Shown here: positions 11,806 through 23,055 of the stretch, piece by piece
Layout of the letters: each line of letters starts with the position of its first letter
Position numbering within the stretch: the stretch's first letter is position 1
Source: Argopecten irradians
Taxonomy: Eukaryota > Mollusca > Bivalvia > Pectinida > Pectinidae
DNA length: 64,000 nt
NCBI RefSeq assembly: GCF_041381155.1
Contig: NC_091137.1
Location: 11,279,765-11,343,764 of the forward strand
Direction: 5' to 3'
The notes under the pieces: model-generated
The model's database searches: none
What the model saw: the letters and a program-made list of their open reading frames with translations, nothing else
What the model was told of the DNA's origin: nothing
Translations under genes and position numbers: made by a program

Positions 11806-13322
11806 GTAAGTTGTAAACGTGACATCGGCGTTACAAGAGGAAAGTTGTAAACGTGACATCGGGGTTACTAGAGGAAAGTGACTTAGGGGGATACAAGAGG
11901 AAAGTTGTAAACGTGACATCGGGGTTACAAGAGGAAAGTTGTAAACGTGACATCGGGGTTACTAGAGGAAAGTTGTAAACGTGACATCGGGGTTACAAGA
12001 GGAAAGTGACTTAGGGGGATACAAGAGGAAAGTTGTAAACGTGACATCGGGGTTACTAGAGGAAAGTTGTAAACGTGACATCGGGTTACAAGAGGAAGTT
12101 GTAAACGTGACATGGGTTACAAGAGGAAAAGGGTAAATGTAACGTGACATCGGCGTTACAAGAGGAAAGAGGAGGAAAGTTGTAAACGTGACATCGAGGT
12201 TACTAGAGGAAAGTTGTAAACATGACATCGGGGTTACAAGAGGAAAGTTGTAAACGTGACATCGGGGTTACTAGAGGAAAGTGACTTAGGGGGATACAAG
12301 AGGAAAGTTGTAAACGTGACATCGGGGTTACAAGAGGAAAGTTGTAAACGTGACATCGGGGTTACTAGAGGAAAGTTGTAAACGTGACATCGGGGTTACA
12401 AGAGGAAAGTTGTAAACGTGACATCGGGGTTACTAGAGGAAAGTTGTAAACGTGACATCGGGGTTACAAGAGGAAAGTGACTTAGGGGGATACAAGAGGA
12501 AAGTTGTAAACGTGACATCGGGGTTACAAGAGGAAAGTTGTAAACGTGACATCGGGGTTACTAGAGGAAAGTTGTAAACGTGACATCGGGGTTACAAGAG
12601 GAAAGTTGTAAACGTGACATCGGGGTTACAAGAGGAAAGTTGTAAACGTGACATCGGCGTTACAAGAGGAAAGTTGTAAACGTGACATCGGGGTTACTAG
12701 AGGAAAGTTGTAAACGTGACATCGGGGTTACAAGAGGAAAGTTGTAAACGTGACATCGGGGTTACTAGAGGAAAGTGACTTAGGGGGATACAAGAGGAAA
12801 GTTGTAAAGGGGGATACAAGAGGAAAGTTGTAAACGTGACATCGGGGTTACTAGAGGAAAGTGACTTAGGGGGATACAAGAGGAAAGTTGTAAATGTGAC
12901 ATCGGCGTTACAAGAGGAAAGTTGTAAACGTGACATCGGGGTTACTAGAGGAAAGTTGTAAACGTGACATCGGCGTTACAAGAGGAAAGTTGTAAACGTG
13001 ACATCGGGGTTACTAGAGGAAAGTGACTTAGGGGGATACGACAGGAAAGTTGTAAACGTGACATCGGGGTTACAAGAGGAAAGTTGTAAACGTGACATCG
13101 GGGTTACTAGAGGAAAGTTGTAAACGTGACATCGGGGTTACTAGAGGAAAGTGACTTAGGGGGATACAAGAGGAAAGTTGTAAACGTGACATCGGGGTTA
13201 TTAGAGGAAAGTTGTAAACGTGACATCGGCGTTAGTAGAGGAAAGTTGTAAACGTGACATCGGTGTTACAAGAGGAAAGTTGTAAGCGTGACATCGGCGT
13301 TACAAGAGGAAAGTTGTAAACT
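11806..13322. repeat. Minisatellite A: 34-bp units mixed with 26-bp variants
   Basis: Tandem 34-bp units contain GAGGAAAGTTGTAAACGTGA followed by CATCGGGGTTACAA or ACTA. A shorter 26-bp variant, GAGGAAAGTGACTTAGGGGG plus ATACAA, recurs every few units and gives a higher-order pattern. There are roughly 45 units. It is inversely related to array B (13437-14280). Open frames reading through it are by-products of the repeat. Confidence 0.96.
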
Positions 13323-13436
13323 TACATGGGGTTTACAATTTCCCCATGTAACCCTTACGTCACTACCTACCTACCTGGTCTACCTGGCTTCGGTCTGTTA
13401 GTGAGACGTAATCATTGATGCTTAGTTGCGCCTTTT

Positions 13437-14280
13437 TCGTCACGTTCACAACTTTCCCCTTATACCCCTTACGTCACGTTCACAACTTTCCCCTTGTAAC
13501 CCTTACGTCACGTTCACAACTTTCCCCTGTAACTCTAACGTCACGTTCACAACTTTCCCGTTGTAACCCTTACGTCACGTTCACAACTTTCCCCTGTAAC
13601 TCTAACGTCACGTTCACAACTTTCCCGTTGTAACCCTTACGTCACGTTCACAACTTTCCCCTGTAACTCTAACGTCACGTTCACAACTTTCCCGTTGTAA
13701 CCCTTACGTCACGTTCACAACTTTCCCCTGTAACTCTAACGTCACGTTCACAAATTTCCCTCTGTAACCCTTACGTCACGTTCACAACTTTCCCCTGTAA
13801 CTCTAACGTCACGTTCACAACTTTCCCTCTGTAACCCTTACGTCACGTTCACAACTTTCCCGTTGTACTTTCCCCTGTAACTCTAACGTCACGTTCACAA
13901 CTTTCCCCTGTAACTCTAACGTCACGTTCACAACTTTCCCCTGTAACCATTACGTCACGTTCACAACTTTCCCGTTGTAACCCTTACGTCACGTTCACAA
14001 CTTTCCCCTGTAACTCTAACGTCACGTTCACAACTTTCCCGTTGTAACCCTTACGTCACGTTCACAACTTTCCCCTTGTAACCCTTACGTCACGTTCACA
14101 ACTTTCCCCTGTAACTCTAACGTCACGTTCACAACTTTCCCTCTGTAACCCTTACGTCACGTTCACAACTTTCCCCTGTAACTCTAACGTCACGTTCACA
14201 ACTTTCCCCTGTAACCCTTACGTCAGGTCCACAAATTTTCCCTGTAACCCTTATGACACGTCCACAACTTTCCTCTGTAA
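13437..14280. repeat. Minisatellite B: 33/34-bp units, inverted relative of array A, with a CRE-like site per unit
   Basis: About 25 units alternate between CGTCACGTTCACAACTTTCC followed by CCTGTAACTCTAA (33 bp) and the same followed by CGTTGTAACCCTTA (34 bp). The complement of an array-A unit (GTAACCCC..GTCACGTTTACAACTTTCC) aligns with this unit, so the arrays are diverged inverted repeats across a spacer of about 115 bp. Nearly every unit contains ACGTCAC, the complement of GTGACGT, a CRE half-site; in array A this reads GTGACAT. Confidence 0.95.
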
Positions 14281-14992
14281 AAGTTACAAGGTAAAAGTTG
14301 TGAACGAATATGATTTTAGCCGCTAGTAAGTAAAGATTACAAACTAAGAGCTATAAAGAGATGTTTGTGGGCACGACGTACACTATATAATACGGTAATA
14401 GATGTAGATATGCATGTATGCAGAAGGTGCCGATAAAGTCTATATTCAAGAAGATAAGATTAAGTGTTAAATAATTAATGAACAAGCTATGAAGCAAATA
14501 ATAATAAAAGTATTTTATTGAACTTTTGAGCACGTCATAAGTATCTAACAAAATACAAATGTATATCTTATAAAGCACAACTGGCCATGGATGTATTATC
14601 AAGCATAATATTAATTAAGTTAATATACATTATTACATTTGTTGCAGTCACGTGAGCCATTCAATAATGAAAAATATGGAGTTGTAAACGATTACACTAA
14701 GCTGAACGTTACATCTGCAAAGCATGTTTATATTTAAATATCATTATCACTTCATTTATGTCACAATTCCATCAAGCACATTTCCTCACATATTATGTAA
14801 ACACGACATCATACTGACGTCACAAAATTATTGTCACGTAATCGCACTTGTCATTCACACGTGTCTTTGTGTTTTTTCTTGTCCTCCTGTTCACAATATA
14901 AATAGACGTTGTTTTTCACAATACATGTATTTAAGATCAGTTTTTACAATTAACATATGTTTGACATCCAGAGAACTTTAACGGTGTCCTGT
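14281..14992. other. Intergenic between satellites, with a full CRE palindrome
   Basis: No gene is seen. A perfect TGACGTCA lies at 14815-14822, with GTCACGTAATC close by. A plus-strand TTTATT near 14512 is the first clear minus-strand poly(A) signal beyond the 19-bp array as read from the profilin-like gene. Confidence 0.4.
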
Positions 14993-17900
14993 ATCAATGG
15001 TGATGTCCTGTTACTATGTTGATGTCCTGTTACTATGGTGATGTCCTGTTACTATGGTGATGTCCTGTTACTATGGGGATGTCCTGTTACTATGATGATG
15101 TCCTGTTACTATGGTGATGTCCTGTTACTATGGTGATGTCCTGTTACTATGGTGATGTCCTGTTACTATGGTGATGTCCTGTTACTATGGTGATGTCCTG
15201 TTACTATGGTGATGTCCTGTTACTATGGTGATGTCCTGTTACTATGGTGATGTCCTGTTACTATGGTGATGTCCTGTTACTATGGTGATGTCCTGTTACT
15301 ATGGTGATGTCCTGTTACTATGGTGATGTCCTGTTACTATGGTGATGTCCTGTTACTATGGTGATGTCCTGTTACTATGGTGATGATTGATTCCTGTTAC
15401 TATGGTGATGTCCTGTTACTATGGTGATGTCCTGTTACTATGGTGATGTCCTGTTCTATGTTCCGTTACTATGGTGATGTCCTGTTACTATGGTGATGTC
15501 CTGTTACTATGGTGATGTCCTGTTACTATGGTGATGTCCTGTTACTATGGTGATGTCCTGTTACTATATGTGATGTTACTATTGGGTCCTGTTACTATGG
15601 TGATGTCCTGTTACTATGGTGATGTCCTGTTACTATATGTGTCCTGTTACTATGGTGTCCTGTTACTATGGTGATGTCCTGTTACTATGGTGATGTCCTG
15701 TTACTATGGTGATGTCCTGTTACTATGTGATGTCCTGTTACTATGGTGATGTCCTGTTACTATGGTGATGTCCTGTTACTATGGTGATGTCCTGTTACTA
15801 TATGGTGATGTCCTGTTACTATGTGATGTCCTGTTACTATGGTGATGTCCTGTTACTATGGTGATGTCCTGTACTATGTGATGTCTGTTACTATGGTGAT
15901 GTCCTGTTACTATGGTGATGTCCTGTTACTATGGTGATGTCCTGTTACTATGGTGATGTCCTGTTACTATGGTGATGTCCTGTTACTATGGTGATGTCCT
16001 GTTACTATGGTGATGTCCTGTTACTATGGTGATGTCCTGTTACTATGGTGATGTCCTGTTACTATTATGATGTCCTGTTACTATGTGATGTCCTGTTACT
16101 ATGGTGATGTCCTGTTACTATGGTGATGTCCTGTTACTATGGTGATGTCCTGTTACTATGGTGATGTCCTGTTACTATGGTGATGTCCTGTTACTATTGG
16201 TGATGTCCTGTTACTATGTGATGTCCTGTTACTATTGATGTCCTGTTACATATGGTGTCCTGTTACTATGGTGATGTCCTGTTACTATGGTGATGTCCTG
16301 TTTATATGGTGATGTCCTGTTACTATGGTGATGTCCTGTTACTATGGTGATGTCCTGTTACTATGGTGATGTCCTGTTACTATGGTGATGTCCTGTTACT
16401 ATGGTGATGTCCTGTTACTATGGTGATGTCCTGTTACTATGGTGATGTCCTGTTACTATGGTGATGGTGTCCTGTTACTATGGTGATGTCTGTTACTATG
16501 GTGATGTCTGTTACTATGGTGATGTCCTGTTACTATGGTGATGTCCTGTTACTATGGTGATGTCCTGTTACTATGGTGATGTCCTGTTACTATGGTGATG
16601 TCCTGTTACTATGGTGATGTCCTGTTACTATGGTGATGTCCTGTTACTATGGTGATGTCCTGTTACTATGGTGATGTCCTGTTACTATGGTGATGTCTGT
16701 TACTATGGGATGTCCTGTTACTATGGTGATGTCCTGTTACTATGGTGATGTCCTGTTACTATGGTGATGTCCTGTTACTATGTGATGTCCTGTTACTATA
16801 TGGTGATGTCCTGTTACTATGGTGATGTCCTGTTACTATGGTGATGTCCTGTTACTATGGTGATGTCCTGTTACTATGGTGATGTCCTGTTACTATGGTG
16901 ATGTCCTGTTACTATGGTGATGTCCTGTTACTATGGTGATGTCCTGTTACTATGGTGATGTCCTGTTACTATGGTGATGTCCTGTTACTATGGTGATGTC
17001 CTGTTACTATGGTGATGTCCTGTTACTATGGTGATGTCCTGTTACTATGTGATGTCCTGTTACTATGGTGATGTCCTGTTACTATGGTGATGTCCTGTTA
17101 CTATATGGTGATGTCCTGTTACTATTATGGTGATGTCCTGTTACTATGGTGATGTCCTGTTACTATGGTGATGTCCTGTTACTATGGTGATGTCCTGTTA
17201 CTATGGTGATGTCCTGTTACTATGGTGATGTCCTGTTACTATGGTGATGTCCTGTTACTATGGTGATGTCCTGTTACTATGGTGATGTCCTGTTACTATG
17301 GTGATGTCCTGTTACTATGGTGATGTCCTGTTACTATGGTGATGTCCTGTTACTATGGTGATGTCCTGTTACTATGGTGATGTCCTGTTACTATGGTGAT
17401 GTCCTGTTACTATGGTGATGTCCTGTTACTATGGTGATGTCCTGTTACTATGGTGATGTCCTGTTACTATGGTGATGTCCTGTTACTATAGTGATGTCCT
17501 GTTACTATGGTGATGTCCTGTTACTATGGTGATGTCCTGTTACTATGGTGATGTCCTGTTACTATGGTGATGTCCTGTTACTATGGTGATGTCCTGTTAC
17601 TATGGTGATGTCCTGTTACTATGGTGATGTCCTGTTACTATGGTGATGTCCTGTTACTATGGTGATGTCCTGTTACTATGGTGATGTCCTGTTACTATGG
17701 TGATGTCCTGTTACTATGGTGATGTCCTGTTACTACTATGGTGATGTCCTGTTACTATGGTGATGTCCTGTTACTATGGTGATGTCCTGTTACTATGGTG
17801 ATGTCCTGTTACTATGGTGATGTCCTGTTACTATGGTGATGTCCTGTTACTATGGTGATGTCCTGTTACTATGGTGATGTCCTGTTACTATGGTGATGTC

Positions 17901-19536
17901 CTGGTTACTATGGTGATGTCCTGTTACTATGGTGATGTCCTGTTACTATGGTGATGTCCTGTTACTATGGTGATGTCCTGTTACTATGGTGATGTCCTGT
18001 TACTATGGTGATGTCCTGTTACTATGGTGATGTCCTGTTACTATGGTGATGTCCTGTTACTATGGTGATGTCCTGTTACTATGGTGATGTCCTGTTACTA
18101 TGGTGATGTCCTGTTACTATGGTGATGTCCTGTTACTATGGTGATGTCCTGTTACTATAGTGATGTCCTGTTACTATGGTGATGTCCTGTTACTATGGTG
18201 ATGTCCTGTTACTATGGTGATGTCCTGTTACTATGGTGATGTCCTGTTACTATGGTGATGTCCTGTTACTATGGTGATGTCCTGTTACTATGGTGATGTC
18301 CTGTTACTATGGTGATGTCCTGTTACTATGGTGATGTCCTGTTACTATGGTGATGTCCTGTTACTATGGTGATGTCCTGTTACTATGGTGATGTCCTGTT
18401 GCTATATGGTGATGTCCTGTTACTATAGTGATGTCCTGTTACTATGGTGATGTCCTGTTACTATGGTGATGTCCTGTTACTATGGTGATGTCCTGTTACT
18501 ATGGTGATGTCCTGTTACTATGGTGATGTCCTGTTACTATGGTGATGTCCTGTTACTATGGTGATGTCCTGTTACTATGGTGATGTCCTGTTACTATGGT
18601 GATGTCCTGTTACTATGGTGATGTCCTGTTACTATGGTGATGTCCTGTTACTATGGTGATGTCCTGTTACTATGGTGATGTCCTGTTACTATGGTGATGT
18701 CCTGTTACTATGGTGATGTCCTGTTACTATGGTGATGTCCTGTTACTATGGTGATGTCCTGTTACTATGGTGATGTCCTGTTACTATGGTGATGTCCTGT
18801 TACTATGTGATGTCTGTTACTATGGTGATGTCCTGTTACTATGGTGATGTCCTGTTACTATGGTGATGTCCTGTTACTATGGTGATGTCCTGTTACTATG
18901 GTGATGTCCTGTTACTATGGTGATGTCCTGTTACTATGGTGTGATGTCCTGTTACTATGGTGATGTCTGTCCTGTTACTATGGTGATGTCCTGTTACTAT
19001 GGTGATGTCCTGTTACTATGGTGATGTCCTGTTACTATGGTGATGTCATGTTACTATGGTGATGTCCTGTTACTATAGTGATGTCATGTTACTATGGTGA
19101 TGTCCTGTTACTTGGATGTTTATGGTGATGTCCTGTTACTATGGTGATGTCCTGTTACTATGGTGATGTCCTGTTACTATGGTGATGTCCTGTTACTATT
19201 ATGGTGATGTCCTGTTACTTTGGTGATGTCCTGTTACTATGGTGATGTACTGTTACTTTGGCGATGTCCTGTTACTAATTGATGTCCGTTACTTTGGTGA
19301 TGTCCTGTTACTATGGTGATGTCCTGTTACTATGGTGATGTCCTGTTACTATGGTGATGTCCTGTTACTATGGTGATGTCCTGTTACTTTGGTGATGTCC
19401 TGTTACTTTGGTGATGTCCTGTTACTATGGTGATGTCTTGTTACTATGGTGATGTCCTGTTACTATGGTGGTGTCCTGTTGCTAAGGTCATATCCTGTTA
19501 CTCACGGTGATCATATCCTGTTACTATGGTGATGTT
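14993..19536. repeat. 19-bp minisatellite, about 4.5 kb, roughly 240 copies
   Basis: The unit TGATGTCCTGTTACTATGG repeats almost perfectly for about 4.5 kb. Scattered units carry 1-5-base deletions or insertions (near 15395, 15450, 15585, 16250, 18960, 19110). Variation rises toward both ends, as expected if turnover is strongest in the middle. The right edge touches the stop codon of the profilin-like gene. Confidence 0.98.
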
Positions 19537-19537
19537 T

Positions 19538-19963
19538 TTAATATCCAGCATCCGTTAGAATATTGGCTGTTTTAAATAATGAGTCTACAACGTCCCCTCT
19601 CTTCTCTCCGTTTCCTATAGCTAAAATAAAACACATTTTACACCTCTTTAAAACGAGAAGTTCTGCTGGACAATGATCTCGTGCTCCCTTCACCGCCTTC
19701 AGCTCACCTTGATCAGCAGATATTACATTGAACTTGCAATTACAGTAGAAAACTCCATTCTGAAGCGCCAAGTCCCTCTTTTCTTCATTTGAAAGCACAT
19801 TTGCGAGAGCAACGCCCTCCTTGACGGTCGGGCACCGGTTATCTTTCGAAGTCCTTCCCCATAAAGCTCCATCGAACCCAAATATGGCAGCGTGAAATAC
19901 AGCAGTTCCTTTAGACTGGAGTGTGACGTTATCTGCCCACGGCTGCCAGGTCGACTCGGTCAT
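19538..19963 (-). CDS. Profilin-like actin-binding protein (141 aa), single coding exon
   Basis: Profilins bind G-actin, poly-proline ligands and phosphoinositides and promote filament growth. The 141-residue product has the family layout: N-terminal helix with STWQPWADN, a first strand HAAIFGFDGALWG (compare AAI.G.DG..WA in profilins), a middle Val/Leu-rich sheet, and a C-terminal helix VDSLFKTANILTDAGY ending in Gly-Tyr. Length and both terminal signatures fit profilin, but the middle (residues about 45-110) is divergent. I chose ATG 19963: about 10 bases upstream is an acceptor (TTGTCCACAG), so the start lies just inside the exon and the upstream exon is non-coding. Stop TAA is 19538-19540, immediately beside the 19-bp minisatellite. 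It could be a profilin-4-like or lineage-specific member. Confidence 0.72.
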   Translation of the reverse strand: MTESTWQPWADNVTLQSKGTAVFHAAIFGFDGALWGRTSKDNRCPTVKEGVALANVLSNEEKRDLALQNGVFYCNCKFNVISADQGELKAVKGARDHCPAELLVLKRCKMCFILAIGNGEKRGDVVDSLFKTANILTDAGY

Positions 19964-19973
19964 CCTCGTCAAT

Positions 19974-22773
19974 CTGTGGACAATAGCAAATTCGTCATTA
20001 CATTATTATTATCTTTGCTCCATGAAATTTTAACGTAAAGCCGTTTGAACAACTAAACTGCAATGATGACTGTATGCAATCAAATAATTGATATTTTTGC
20101 GCTAAATTTATGTCGTGAATAGCGTAAAAATGACAGCACCGCTAGAATATGTACGTTAACAGTGATTTTCACAACCGCATTTTTTAAACATTACACTTCT
20201 GACGAGATATTGTGGGTGCGAACTATAAACTTCTTTCTCAGAACAAATCCGAACGTAACAAAATCATGTATCTGACTGAATCGAAAAACAACCCTGTGTA
20301 AAATACAACTATACAATTTTCTTCATCGATATTAAAATTGGTAATTACATCTTCTCAAATGATAAGCAATGGTACATGTATATTGCAATTGCCGATCATA
20401 TTGATAAAGGCATCTTTATATCTATATACTACTATCTAAACCTGAAATATCAAAGGAAATTAACATTACATAGCAACACCTGTGGATAACAAATTATGGC
20501 TTTAAATAAATAAGTAAATAATTCTTCGCATACATGTGACATCATCTATAAAGAACCCGGTAATGTTTATTTTGTGAATGGAAACTTACTCCCAGACTAT
20601 ATAATGAGGTAAATGGGATATAACTAAAAGTATTTCCAGATGTGGTAAGTTGTTGAAGTCATACCTCTATGTGTTTCGTATATAATGGTAAAGGAGGGAA
20701 AGATCTCCGAAACCATTGCTTACATTATAAATATTTCTAGTAAGCCGACACTAAAATGGTAACCATGACATGTATTAATTTGTCGTTATATTGTCTTATG
20801 TATTATAAGCCTCGATCCGATGATCACATAAAAAAGACAGACTAATTCAGACTATATGGCATTTATAGAGGTCAGCCCAAATAGTTTGCCGATTTCTAAT
20901 CAAAATCTCTAAAACATTTCGACATATACGATAGATCCAGATATACATAAACTATAGCGTATCAATGTTTCCCTAGCTATTGCCTACAGCTAGTAGTGTG
21001 ATACTGTCTCTCTAAACTAAAAAAAAAACAATATCGTCTTTCCAGCGTTAGAAGTTCTTGAGCCAAACTGAAGCAAAAAGCACAGGCAAACTATAATAAT
21101 AATGAAGTGAACTGAGTTTCGATACTTTTTGGTACGATAAACCGTGACCTTGACTAAAATCAATCTAAAGTACCCACTATTGAATATAGATTACGTGTTT
21201 GTACCTCAGTTGAAGGAGACAGACTATTTCGGTAGGGCCCAGACAACAGACCGACGAGTATACACTCAGGACCATGAGAATGACAGTAATGTTTTAAAGT
21301 GATGCATGCTCTTGACAGTTTTGTCGACCATCGCGCTATTAAAATTCCTGTCGCTCCTATGAATAGTTGATAAGTCTGCAGATTGGGTAATGCACACATG
21401 TGCATGTTAGAAAGGCTATTGCCAGGCTAACAGTCATAACTATCATTCTCCGTGGAGTGTTTTCTTCCTCGAACCAGAACTCGCGTTTTTCTCCGACCAG
21501 TGTTAAGCTATCAAACCAATGCAAATTATGTATTAACATAAAAATAATGAAATTGCGTTTCATAACACTTATATAATATATGGAGCGGTCGTAGGCTATG
21601 TACACCCATCGACTCGACCATTCCAATGCATTATTGATGTACATGTATTGAAATGAGTCTATAGAAACAAGTGAAAGATAATCTACATATTTACATACAT
21701 ATATATGCTACTACAGTTCATATTTTGTGTGTTTAGTGATTTCGTTAGTAATATGTTGCATTATCCAATAAATGCACTTCAGCAGCAAGTGAGTATTTTG
21801 AGTGAATTATGAGTAATATTTAACATCCAATTTTCCATTGATTTCATCTCAAAAGAATATTCTTTTTTATTGTATCAATTTAAAGGAACACATGGCCAGC
21901 AATCATTGAATTATTGACAATATCCCGTCCATGGCGTCACGTGACATTTAGAAGGTAATTACATTCTTGGCAAGAACACCAAAAACGTGTACAAAAACAT
22001 GTATTATATAATTGCCAATTTGGAAGAACATTTGATAAGGACATGCTTTGGTTGCCTCAATAGATGATTCTAAGTGAAAACTGAACGTTATGCTCGTCAC
22101 GGTGTTCAGATTCTACCTTCAGCAATAAGTAGACATTTCGATACCGGTCTTGTATTTGTATGCATGTTTGTTAAATGAAAAGTTATTAGTATACATTGTA
22201 CGTATAGTATTCGTGTATTGTGTATACAGTTGTAAATCTATTGTTTGTCTGAAAGTTGAGATTATTATAAACTGATAACACAATGTTTAATGTCAATAAT
22301 TTATACGAAATCTTATCACTGAAGATTGTAACCTAAATCTGGTGTGAACCTTTATCTGACCGTGATACAGATGACGTAATGATAAAGGAGCGTCATATCT
22401 CTATTGTGGCGTCACTGGTCCAATACATTTGTAAGAAGTAATTATGTCTGTCTGATATGTTAATATAATAACTTATATACAAGAATGTGAAGCGTTTATC
22501 AGAACAGAATTTTACACACCGAGTCAATGCTCAAAGACAATTAAATATAAAAGAATATTTCGTAAGAAATGGAAAGGCCAATATCTTTTTTGACATAGTT
22601 GTTGTCTGTTTCTGTAATTGTTGTAAGATAAATCCTTTGTAATTACGTCACAACGAATTGCTGAAGTAAAAGTTACATTTGTAAATCTTAACATCTATAA
22701 AATCATAAATTTTCTTATGGTTAACCTTCACTAATCTTACAGGTTTAATGTCCCCACAGTGATGTGTACTTAC
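19974..22773 (-). other. Probable 5'UTR intron of the profilin-like gene
   Basis: AT-rich sequence with no supported coding exon. Weak open frames at 21160-21644 have no family match or splice support. Confidence 0.35.
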
Positions 22774-23055
22774 CGAAGGGTTAAACGATTCCTGTGTAAA
22801 CCTGTTGGGTCCTGTGGCTGGCAATTACGTGAACGTGCCTCACTTTGTTAAAACATTCACACACAGAAAGCTCGCGTGAAAAACACACTCCCGTGCCTGT
22901 AGTGAGGCTGAGTGAGAAAGCATTAATGGAGGTTTAAGACGTGCGTTGGTTATAGTCCGCGATGAATCACACTAGTTGAGACTTTCCCCAGTACAAACGA
23001 TAGCATTATTATTCACGTTCATAATTCACTGATAGTTTCACTGATAATCTTATCG
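22774..23055 (-). promoter_or_regulatory. Candidate non-coding first exon and TATA region of the profilin-like gene
   Basis: On the minus strand a strong donor, TTCG followed by GTAAGT (22768-22773), ends a possible 5'UTR exon at 22774. About 300 bases upstream is a TATATATA stretch (around 23077-23085). The coding exon at 19963 begins just after an acceptor, so a donor of this kind is needed upstream; this is the best one I saw. The 2.8-kb intron is otherwise empty. Confidence 0.4.

Noticed and set aside
11925-13633. Open frames of 60-90 codons with repeating LQLSS/TFTTF-type peptides
   Set aside because: They are read-throughs of minisatellites A and B with no start context, splice signals or non-repeat sequence.
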